This document shows, one piece after another, positions 48,301 to 60,300 of a stretch of DNA of 64,000 bases. The first letter of the stretch is position 1. Each line of letters opens with the position of its first letter. Origin of the DNA: Cristatella mucedo (taxonomy: Eukaryota > Bryozoa > Phylactolaemata > Cristatellidae); contig WPIO01000025.1 of the NCBI GenBank assembly GCA_009760855.2, positions 3,650,501 through 3,714,500 of the forward strand, written 5' to 3'. The notes beneath the pieces are model-generated. The model was not told the origin of the DNA. It saw only the letters and a program-made list of their open reading frames with translations, and searched no databases. Both the position numbers and the translations under genes were made by a program.

Positions 48301-51300
48301 TTCCGAGCACCCTCGTCTAGTTCAGTGTTCACCATGCAAGACTCGTTATAAAGTGGCTTCGATCTTCGCTTCCACCGATTATTCGGCTTTCTGGCCGGCC
48401 CTCAGCCGTAGCGCTGGCTCGCTTTCAGGTATCTGTACAAAAACGAGATCGAGTTTGTCCACCCTCGTGCCTTCGTGGGACTGCCTGCCTTGGAGCTACT
48501 GTAAGTAATGAGCGCCAACGGCAGGCAGCAGTGGCTGCCGGGAGCGATCGATGTCGTCACGGCCCCTCGGCTCGAGTGGGCCCTATAAACAGGCGTTAGG
48601 GCCGCTTTTTCGTTGGTTACGTCTTTTATCGAGGCATCGACGACTCGAGCTAGGCACGATGAGTAGCAGAGTGGGGGGGGGGCTTAGAGCTTAGCCGTTC
48701 CTGGTGAAGCTCGGCACAGCTGCCGTGCACCGATTAGCCGCATCCAGTGCTGGTTGTCCAATGGTGATGGGAGGGTAGAAGCTGTCAAGCCAAGTGAGTG
48801 GCTGGCTACGTCGATCTGTGCTAGTTGTTTTCCGACCTTGAAGCAGATAGATTCCAGCCGCCTGCCGAGGTCAAGACGGCAGCTGCTGCTTTCCTCTCGG
48901 GTCTCGATACTCGATCTGCAGTGACGAAAAAGTCCCGTGCTGCCACCACTCCCCCCCCCCCCCCCCCCCCGCGAATTCCGCTGTTGCAGGCTGCACACAT
49001 CCATGTCGCCAAGCAGCGTGACGTTCGTTGAGAAGAGGCTGCTGGGCCACACAGTTGGCCGACCGACAGCTCGGCGACATGCAAGTGGGACCTCTTGCCT
49101 CTGGTTGGGTAGGGAAACATGCAACTAGGAAAGCAAGTAGACATGCGAAGCGTCGGCCACGGATGGCGGGAAGGAGGTGGAGCAGAAGGGGCGAGAAGAA
49201 GCATCGTGGAATTGGGGCAATCGCAGATATTGGCTGCCCTACCCTGCCGTGCATGTGCAGTATTTCTCTAGGTTGACGAAACATCAGCATTGTCTGCACA
49301 TCACCTCGTGAGGCTTACTAGGTTAATTGCTGCTCGGCGAATACCATCACTGGCCAGGGAATCCGTATCTATCCTGTAGTCCTGAACCTGCTGCCTGCGT
49401 GCATCTGTGCCACCATTCAAGGTATAACTTTAAGGGGTGGTCACAGCTCTGAAACTGATGATCAATTTGAGGTTTTGCAACTGGCATCTTGGAGTCGCCT
49501 TCTGGCATTTACTGGCATTTTACTAAATGCAGATTGTTGAGCAACTTAAGGAAACTTGCCTCTGATCTAACTTTATCAGCTGCATATGATCAGTAGCTCT
49601 ATCGATAACGCCCCATAACTCGGTGTGGGTAGTTTGCTCATAACGCAGCTAGCTTTCATCGTTAGCCCGATATTTAATTCTTAAAAAATGCGTTATTCTT
49701 AGTCAGAATTCATGCCTCCTAGTTTACTTTATATCCATTGATAATTATACCTTTTTGCTCAACCGTAAAAAAATGCAACCATCTTATCTTATGGAACCCT
49801 CCATGCTTTGTTTGTTCACATGAAAGTTGAGCATGCTGACTGCGTGCCCAACACATTGCTACTGCTTTGCAAAGCCAAAGGCCGGCACTAAATACCCATG
49901 TATACTTCGGCTGAGTGTCAAAGTAGCAACACAAAAGCTAAGCATCCCAATATTCGTCGTGCTATGTCTTGTGCCTCCATGCAAGTCCCACGTGATTTCT
50001 GGAGCCAAAGAGTGCTCCATTTAGCGATCCATTGTTCTCGTATTTGGTTGCAGTTCATAAAATATCTTCGCTTATAAACGTTTACAACTACAGTACACCA
50101 CACATGTGTGCTATCTTGAGTCAAGGTAGAGACCCGGGTGCACGCAGCAGTGACTAGCCATGCTGCCATTCCGGATCTCTGTCTCGGCTTAATGTAATTG
50201 CCCAATGTTTAAAGCTATTCGGTGTGAGTGTGTGCGTGCGCGCGTGCGTGCGTGTGTGTGTGTGTGTGTGTGAGTCTAATCACCGCTCCACCAGCATTTA
50301 GGGCCTGCTTGCATTAGTTGCAGGTACTGCTGCCATAATGGGACTCTTTGCTACGTTTAGGTATCTTCACAATAATCAGCTGAAAACTCTAAGCAGAGGC
50401 TTGTTTCTGGACTTGCCGAATCTAAAGAGGCTGTAAGTAGATTTTGCTCGATGCATTGCCATGCTGTGGTTGACTCGTTATCGCTCTGTTTCGGTCACGA
50501 TGGAATCCCTGGCATTGACGCCATGTCACATCTGTGGAATCTCAACACACAAATCCCGTTGTCAATTTACCCGGGGCTGAAATGTAGATAAACTAAGGTG
50601 ATTGCTCGTTAATTGCTCAGCAGATATTTGTAAAATAGTAATAATCAATAATAATGGGGAATGTTTATAGCACCTACAAAGAATTAAATCTCCTTCTAGG
50701 ACCCTGCGTAGGCTGTAAAGGAAGCAACAAAATGATGGTTAGCAATAGCATGCACTTCGTCAACATGCATTAGCTCACGAAGGAAAATTCACGAGGAAAT
50801 CAGAAAATGCTGCGAGGAGCAGGAGGAGCATATTTGCTTCTGTTAATAAGTCAGAGGATGTCGTGACACCGGCTGTCAGTGAGTTACAAGGCTTCTCGAG
50901 CATGCGAGCTAAAGGCAGCTAGGCAGCTAGGATCTGGAGGGGGAGGATTAAAGGATTTAAAATGAATTTATAAAAAGTTTTCGACTCAACTCGATGCAAC
51001 ATGTAGCTCGATGGTAAGAAGTGCTCGCCTCGGCAGGGTCTGGGGGTGGAGTGCGGTGCCAGGTCGTCGGTAGATAGACTTAGCCTCTTGTAAGTGCTAT
51101 TTTTGTCAAGCTGTGGGTATTCTTAGGCTTTGCTGCTGCAAGTTGAGTAGGTGTCAGAAGCCACAGGTCACAGTACTGCCGGTCTCTGTGTGCAGGTCTT
51201 CGGCAGAATCCTCTCTTCGATCGGCTCATCATCGCCCAGGTCACAAGGTCACAGCTCCTTCCTCACCAGCATCCTGCAAGAAGGCGTGGCCAGCCTGCCC

Positions 51301-54300
51301 TGCAGGCAGCCACTAGACTTGCAGCCGCTTAGCAAGCAAGCTGCTGCCCATTTGCTCGTGACTCATGATTGCACTTGATTTTGTCATGCAGCAGCAGCAG
51401 CTGCTGCTTCGTGGCCTCCGAGAAGCTCCTGCATCTGGAAGAGAGCAGACGCCTCCTCTGTGAGCAGATCGAGGGCAGGAGCCACTTCGATTAGGACCGG
51501 AAAGCTGCACGTGGCGGCACACACTCGGCGCACACACATCAGCGCACACACGCAAGCGCACCTGCACGCACGCTTTGAGCCCGGTGCATAGCACTGGGCC
51601 CACGAGGCTGCCCACAACCACACCGAAGCCACTGCCTTTTTGGCAGGGTGTGCGGTAGGACACACCGGTTACTTTGCTCTGCACTGATGTTTTTTTTCGG
51701 CTACCGGCCATATTGGTTCCGCAGGTAGTACTCCAGTTTGTGGTGGACGGCTTGATAGCCAGGATCGGCCACGCTGGCTTTTCTGTGAACTTGGGCAGTC
51801 CTGGCCGGGTCAGGCCTGGCACTGGAAGGTCCCCAAGACCAGCAGCCAAGTTATAGGGCTCAGAAGCTCAGCAGCTAGTGACCTTCCTTACCCTCCCCCT
51901 GCAGAGAAGGGAACGCTCGTGACTCACTCAAGAATGTCCCAGGACCTCGAGAGAGGAAATTCTTGCTAAATTCTTTCCTTAAGCATCATCTCCACAGGAA
52001 TACTCCGACCTCGGTAAGGTGAATCCAACGGAGTTCAGAGTTGGCCAGGCAACGACTATGAGCTTGAGCCAGCTCAGGCACACTACTTTCCTGAGCAATC
52101 TGTACTCCGCGCCTCCTCAAACCAAACGCTGCACTCGTTCGAAGGAGCTCTAATTGATGTCTGTTTAAATGGGAGCCTTCCAAACAGATACGGCTAGCAA
52201 GGCATGGATGCAGGCCTATCCAATTTAATCGGTCGGTTATGAGCAGGTTGGCCTGACTCCCCGTACAGCAGCAGATTCGGTTTGCTTGTGATTTCAGGCG
52301 TCTCGACGGGAATCAGTTGACCTGTGACTGCAATCTGCTATGGCTTCGCGACCTCGCCGAGGCGGCCGATCACACTGTTGCCGGCACATCCCAAGAGCAG
52401 ACGCCGGCATTGGCAGTCACAGCTACCTGCACATTGCCTTCAGATGTTGCCGGCTTGGAGCTGACAGCAGCTCATCGGAGTCAGTTCAAATGCAGTAGGT
52501 TTGCAGATTTAGGGTCAGTAGTCGTGCCGCAGGTTTTCTACCCCTTGTGCAGCCTTTCTTTCAAGTGCTATCACTTGTTGGATTATCAAGGCTAAACAGT
52601 GCCGAGTGAGCGATTTTGCCTTCACTTGGCAAAACAGTTGTGCTAGCTTCCTACCAGGCAGTGTAGTGAATGCGGCAGTCGTTATACGAGACGGCACAAT
52701 AGTGCAGCACTATGGAGGTACTGTATACAGTTAGCATCATTCATTGAAGAATCAGAATCAATGACTAGTTGTAGCAGCATAGGGCCTGTTGCATTTGGAT
52801 TCCACTAATAACCTATTGAAATTCGATGCTCGAGCAGAATTTGTTTTTGTAGGCTATGAAACTAATAGCCCCCGATGTCTTTCTATTGCAGTTCAGTCAA
52901 CCAGTGTCCCACAGTCACAGACGACCACCAGGGCACCACGGCCGGTATCGTCAACTGTCATCCAGCCCAGTCCACTCTACCTCAAGTGCCTGCTGGAGGG
53001 CGGCACATTTTCGCACCCAACGAACCCGCGAATCCTGTGGTACCACAACAAGTAAGTGCGGCAGGCATCGGGCAAGCAAAGAAGCTTGCATGTTCCAGCA
53101 GTAGGGAACAAAGACGATAGCTCTTCCCCGGACAACGATCCGGGATGGGCCGGATTAGCTTGGTGACCGAGTTTAGCACGGAAGGAGGACCGCCTCGAAT
53201 TTAGGTACAATTGTACAGTGACTGCCCGACCGAGAATACTAGTAGTACTTGTAGGACTAGACTCTCGGTATAGGGGTTAGGGGTTAGGGGGTTAGGGGGT
53301 TAGGGGTTAGGTGCCCCTTCAAAAGTGTAGTTAGAACTGCCTCAAAGTTATTCTCCAGCTGATCGTGCTCAGCTCTCATTGCCCTCGGGGCTACCTACTA
53401 CCTCTAGGAAACTAGCTTACAATGAACTGACTAGTTGTTGTCGTGGAAGCTCGCTCGAATGGTAGTCAGCCTGTTCTAAAAACGAGGCTATGCTTGTGAT
53501 ACATGCTTGATGCCCTGCTTGCTAATAGAAATTTACATGGCTTTGCGATCGGGGTTGCACAATCACTCACGAAGACCAGCTACTTTTGGCCAAGCTATAA
53601 GAGTCAAACTTTGTAGCTACCTAGGTCGGATCTTTATAAGAGTGATGCTGGCCTTAAGATTGTTTCTTTGCCTAGTTGGAACTAACTATTTACCGGGCGA
53701 GCCACAGATCTTCAGATGCTGATTCAGTGCTTGCAATGCTCTCACCACTGATTGGTCCCCAGTGTGCCGGCGATACAAGTAAGGTAGAAACACAGATTTA
53801 TTGATTACATATCCAGTTAAAACCAAACGCTATTTGCAGCTCTAGCTTCTTTACTGTCAACATCAGATCAGTGCATTGTTATGGAAATAATTAACATCAT
53901 GATTATGCGAGTTAATGTATTGATATACAAGAAGAATTGTTGCTGCTGCTCCTAACGGGATTTTAGCTAGGACTTCAAGTGTCGCTGAGTCTTAACCAGT
54001 CGTTGAATCGCTTGATCGAGTTTCTCTTACAGGTCTGTCACATTTTCTTTTTAATGGCAGCTACGAGGTGGTGACGAACGATATCGAGCCAACCAGCAAG
54101 TTCAGCCTTATGGCAGACGGCACGCTGGTCGTGTCGGGTGAGCTGCCACCCAGCGACGACGAATTCACGTGCATGCATCAGAACCTCGAGACAGGGCAAA
54201 TCCTTAACGGCAATCCTCAGGCCATCGTGGACGCAGCACTAACGACAGGTAGACGGCAGCTACAGTGTATCTTGTGGATGTGGCTGCCGTGACCGTCTCT

Positions 54301-57300
54301 GAATCACGGAAGGATTCGTTCATCTGGGCGCTGGCATAGCAAAATTTAGGGCAGCATAGAGAAATAATCTTGAGGTGAACAATAATGGTACTGCTTCGGT
54401 GGCATGGCATGTGACTTATTTGGCTACTTTGATATCTTTCTGATAGCTAACGGTTTGCCGCATTAGTAATGCTGGGTGATCGGCCCTAGTCCGTGTCCGT
54501 GATCGCGTTGCGAGTGATACAGTGTACCCAGTCATTTTGGTACCTTACCTCTTAAATGCCACAGCCTTGTTTTGCTGTGTAGGTGAAAGTTACAACAGTA
54601 GGTGCTTGCATGGAAATTGTCATGGAATTGATAGGTTTTTAATCCAGTTGCAATTAGTTTCGTGTTTGCACTTTAGCATGCTTGCTTAAGAAGGATACTT
54701 GTTTTATTTGGTCTGTTATTCCACCGATGGGTATCGAATCGCTTTTAGGCATCTTTATATCACTTTGCATGACATAAAGTTTTCTTAGTGTAAATATAAA
54801 TAATGTACTGTTTCAATAGTTATTAATTTTATTAGAAAAATAATGATAAGTTGAATAGTCGTTCGGGTGCTCCGAGTGTATGGTATGAAGCAGTTAATCA
54901 ATGGCTTGTCCCTAAATGTCGTTCAAAGTAAGTATCAATGTCATGAAACAAATTGCAAACAGTTGTTCACATGTCAATTCTGCCGTATGGAGCAGAAACC
55001 ACGGAGTTTTGTCATGCGGCTGTATTTTATGGGTGTTATTTATTGAGCACCGATGCTGGAAGGTACAGCTTCAAGACTTGGTGCCACATGTGCCGATTTA
55101 ATTTTGTCCTTACAATGGAGCCGATCAGCTGCTAGGGGTTGCTTCCTACCAGGTGCTGTAAGGTACGCACCATTCGTTATATGCCGAAGTACTGTCGTGG
55201 AAGCTACTGTAAGATGATAACATTATTCATTGGCCAATCAGAAGGAATGATTGGGAGTAGTATAAAGCCTGCTACGTTTTGATTTCGTTATCACTCAATT
55301 AAAATTGAGTAACATGGCCGACTTTTGCTTATCATGGTAGGCCTGATAAAATTCATTGCTTGTGATGAAACTGATAAGCCGATGATAGCTTTCTCTTGCA
55401 GTTCAGCAAACCAATGCACCGAAAACAGGACCGATCACCAGGGCACCACGGCCAGTATCGTCAACCATCATCCAGCCCAGTCCACTCTACCTCAAATGCC
55501 TGCTGGAGGGCGGCACATTTTCGCACCCAACGAACCCGCGAATCCTGTGGTACCACAACAAGTAAGCTCAGCAGTGGGCAAGTGTAGAAGTGAGCATGCA
55601 ACAGCAGTGCGGAACTAAGCCAGGGGTCTGCCATGCAGCAAGAGCTGAAATGAGCAAGATTTGCTCGATGAAGGTGACCGAGTTTAACTTAAAAAAAGAG
55701 GAATGGCCCGAATTAAGCCATAGAAACTGTCTGTCTGCTATGTACACTGCGAATTATAAACATTGCAATAGTGAGGTGCGATTTGTTTTCTTAGCCATGA
55801 TACAATGACGGTTCACGAATAAAGATGCTTTCGTCTGAGCTCAACAATATGCAGTCAATGTTGTCTTCAAGAAAAAGTCTTTTTGCCCCCGTTTGGCTCT
55901 AGGGGACAAGGGGGTAAGAATGCTAGATTCGCTGTCATTTGTCAACCTAAGGTGCTGCTTGTGCTGCCTGCTTGTTTCTGGCCTTGCTAATAGAAAAAAA
56001 ACTAAGTAGAAGTCGGGGATCCAAGATACTCATCAGCACTGAGAGTTGCCTATGGGAACTTTGCTGTGTCAATGGTAAATTAATCGAGCGATGCACAGTG
56101 ATGTAGATATATGGGGTTCGATGGTAGTAGTGCTAGTGAGCAAGGTTCGCTCAGAGTTCAGATCAGTGTTTCATCGCTTTGTAAAGCTGACGATACAACC
56201 TGATATTGGTGAGTGTATATCTTGTTGGTCTAAAGGACAACGTGCAGCTATTGCTTCTTTACCGTAGCTCGAGGAATTCGGTAATGCTAATAAATAATGA
56301 TGATCACAATCTTGATTTTATCAGTTATTGCATTGAAAGGAAATGAACAAGTTATTGGTACTGAACGCAGCTGGTTCTGAATTAGGTCCTCGATTGTCCG
56401 TGGTCACTACTCTTAAGCAGTCGTTAATCTAGCCATACTGTTTTCTAATAGATCTGCCAATTTTTCTTTTTAATGGCAGCTATGAAGTGGTGACGAACGA
56501 TGTCGATCCTACCAGCAAGTTCAGCCTCATGTCGGACGGTACGCTGGTCGTGTCGGGTGAGCTACCACCCAGTGATGACGAATTCACGTGCATGCATCAG
56601 AACCTCGAGACCGAACAAATCCTCAACGGCAAACCTCAGGCCATCGTGGACACTGGTGCAACGACTGGTAAACAGCTAAGCTTAATCGAAACGTCTGCTT
56701 AAGTTTTGCCGAGGCTGGAAAGATACTATACATCTGGGCTTGCATAATCTGAGCTCAAGTAGCATTGCTTCGGGTTTATAACGACCTATTTAGGAATGCT
56801 GACTTAGGTAGAGTCTCTCTAATTGTTTGGTGCGATTTTTCGGCAGCTTTTGATACTATTGATCCCCAAGTTCTTCTAGAGCGCCTCTCATCTCGCCTGG
56901 GCATCACTGGCACTGCTCTGCAAAGATTCAGGTCCTATCTCAGTGGGAGACTTCAGAGTATTGATGTAAATGGACACAGATCATCCGAGGAACCTCTGAA
57001 ATATAGAGTACCTCGGGGCTGTCTGCTTGGTCCGGTTCTTTTCACGGTTTATACTCACCCTCTTGCCGATGTGATTGCCAAGCACAATCTAGGCTTTCAC
57101 TTCTATGCAGATGACACTCGGTTGTACCTTTGCTTTGATACCTCCCAGCCCTTCGTCGAATTCTCAGCTTCCTTGCTGCATGTATTGATGACATCCGGAT
57201 GGATGGTAGGAAACTTTCTTAAACTGAATGAAGACAAAACCAACTTACTAAGTTATGGGCAAACCGAGTGTGATTCAGAAATGGGAAAGGTTAACGCTCA

Positions 57301-60300
57301 AAATCGGCTCTGCCAGCAGATGTCCTGTTGAATCTGCACGTAATCTAGGTGTCATGTTCCAAAGTGACATTTGATTAGACAACCACGTCGGCTCCACAGT
57401 CAAGTCTGCCTACTTTCAGCTACATAACGTTGCTAAAATTCGGGGCTGCTTAGACAGAGATACCACATTTAAGTTACTCCATGCATTTGTAGCATCCTGT
57501 CTTGACTTCTGCAACTCACTGCTTGCTGGTCTACCGGCATGTGCACTCAGGCGCTACAGCTGGTGCAAAACTCTGAAATAGGCTTGTCTGTCGTGAGCAT
57601 CGTGGTTGCCACATCACACCACTTCTCGCGACCTGCATTGGCTCCCAGTCAAGCATCGCATCGACTTCAAAGCTCTGTCACTCACTTTGAGGTTCCTTTA
57701 TTCTTTGGCTCCAGCCTATCTCATTCTTTGGTTACAGCCTATCTATCAGATATACTGCCCCACCAGGCTAAGCGTCATAAACTCGCTTTTCTGAATCTAA
57801 TCGTTTACCCATACCTCGCACGAACCTCAAATCCTTTGGAGATCGTTCCTTCAGCTTTTAGGCTCCCAAAGCCGGAAACTCACTTCCGACTTTCGTCACG
57901 ACATCTTCTGACTTGACCACATTTAAAAAGAAACTAAAACGTGTCTATTTATCACAGCTTTTACGTGGTCCATATGACTTGTCCTTTACGTGCTTATGCA
58001 TGCTGACACTGTACATGCAGCCACTAAGCATACTTGCGTTTTGACCCTATGCATGTCACCTGTAACCATGTTATTCTTGTGGTTTATTGAGGATGCTACC
58101 ACTAACCATTCGATCTTGCATCATTTGCAGCAAATGTAAACTGCCTAGAAAGTGATTGAGTTCTCTGAGGGTGCTATATCGAATGTATTAATATTAAAGC
58201 ACAGAGCAGTAGACAATAACTAATTATATCAGAAATCTACTGCATTTAGGGTTGAGACTAAACTAATAGCCGTCTATGGCTTTCTCTTGCAGTTCAGCCA
58301 ACCAATGCACCGAAAACAGGACCGATCACCAGGGCACCACGGCCGGTATCGTCAACCGTCATCCAGCCCAGTCCACTCTACCTCAAGTGTCTGCTGGAGG
58401 GCGGCACCTTTTCGCACCCAACGAACCCACGAATCATGTGGTACCACAACAAGTAAGCACCGCAGTGGGCAAGTGTAAAAGTAATAATGCGACAGGTTCA
58501 AGAACAAAGCCATGGGACCTGCCCTACACCACGGGCCGCAATGCTTAGGATTTTGTCGCATATGGTGACCGAGTTTGGTATGAACAAAGGAATGCCTCGA
58601 ATTTCCGACAGAAGCTGCCAGTCTGCTTCTTGCAAGCGAAATGTGTCGTAATTATCCTCTTTAAAGAAGTCGTTTTGCCTTGATGTCCCTCTATTACATC
58701 TAGGTAACTACCTTAAGTGGGCTGGAAGCTCGAAGGAGTAATTGTTGACCGCAGCTCGTGCTCGATGCCTGTGACTCGGTAATAGAAAACTAGCTTCGTC
58801 ACTGTGGGCCTCCACTGCGACACATCCGGCTGACTAGCACTTAGCGCATACATATGTGGTCGTTGTTAGGGATCGTAGTTACCGAGGTCTCGCTTGTGTC
58901 TTGTGGTATCGTGCCGGTATTATGAATCATCGCTTAGCTAATTGTAGCTGACCGGGTGATTCCCGGTTCTTTAGTGACATGGCCTAGACACTGGCTTGCT
59001 GGTAGTAGTGGCCCAGGGGTTAGTACCGTGTGCCATTGCTCAAAGAGGATATACAATTGTTTTGGTTGGGGTAATCTTGTTAGACCAGTCTTCCAGCTTT
59101 GGCTTCTTTCCTGTCCATGCCAGATGCTTCCGTGCCAAAGTGGTGTATTGTTATCAAAATTATCGTAATAATTAGCATTATTATAATCAGATATAACCCC
59201 AACGAATAGAAATTAGTGGATTGTTAATTATGATTTTTAGTGATTGGTAGTGAACGTGTCTGACGCATTGAAAAATTAGGTCGTCGGGTTGATCACAGCT
59301 CTTAAGCAGTCGCTGACTAAGCCCTGCAGGTTCTTTGTGGAGCTTGCCACCATTTTCTTTTCAATTGCAGCTACGAGGTGGTGACGAACGATGTCGAGCC
59401 AACCAGCAAGTTCAGCCTCATGCCGGACGGCACGCTGGTCGTGTCGGGTCCACTGCCGGCCAGCGATGACGAGTTCTCGTGCATGCTGCAGAGCCCTGAG
59501 ACCGGCCAAGTCATCAATGGCAAAACACAGGCCATCATTGACACGGAACGGTCGACGCGTAAGCAGCATGGCGCATTGGAACTGCTTGCTTTGCAATCGT
59601 TAAGAGGGATGAATCGCTCGCTTTTGATTCGCATGCCACCCATGCCAAAAGCAGAGCTGCACAGAGATAGGGACACCTTGAGAGCCACGACTTGAGTGAT
59701 GCTGTGCGATCAGCTTTAGCCATTTCCGTTTTGAAGAGTACACCATCATTTTGACCCATTTTATGGTACAAGCGTGTATGTAAGCTGCCTGTAAGATTCA
59801 TGAGGATAATCTTTCTCGTTTCTATAATGTTTGATTCTTACTGAGAGAATTTTCAATTTTCACCCGTGAATTGACAGCTAACATGGAATGCAGTTATGAC
59901 TAAAGAAGAATGGTGTTAACAATGACATTCTACGGGACGGGAATGTCACTGCCCTAGCTCTGCTAGATCTGTCTGCTGCCTTCGACACCATTGATCACGA
60001 AGTTCTGCTTGAACGATTGATAACAACAATCGGTCTGGCAGACGAAGCACTGGAATGGTTTAAGTCATACTTGTCTGATCGTGTTCAATCCGTGTCGTGT
60101 GGGGGTCAGGTCTCAGACACGAGAAGGGTCACCTGTGGAGTCCCTCAAGGGTCTGTACTCGGTCCCTTGCTGTTCTCCATTTATACACAACCTATGGGAA
60201 AAGTGATTAAGGCCCACGGAATAGGATATCACTTCCATGCTGACGATTATGCGTGCTGACACTGTTCATGCTGCCACTAACCACATTTGCATGCTGACCC

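Larger units (their letters stand above)
48501..50360 (+). other. peroxidasin intron 4
   Basis: Contains a C run (48951-48970) and a GT microsatellite (about 50229-50271). I looked for a further LRR exon here and found none. Confidence 0.6.

Noticed and set aside
51187-51378. Possible LRR or extra exon in intron 5
   Set aside because: No LxxLxLxxN pattern and no 72-nt AG...GT unit with phase 2 ends.
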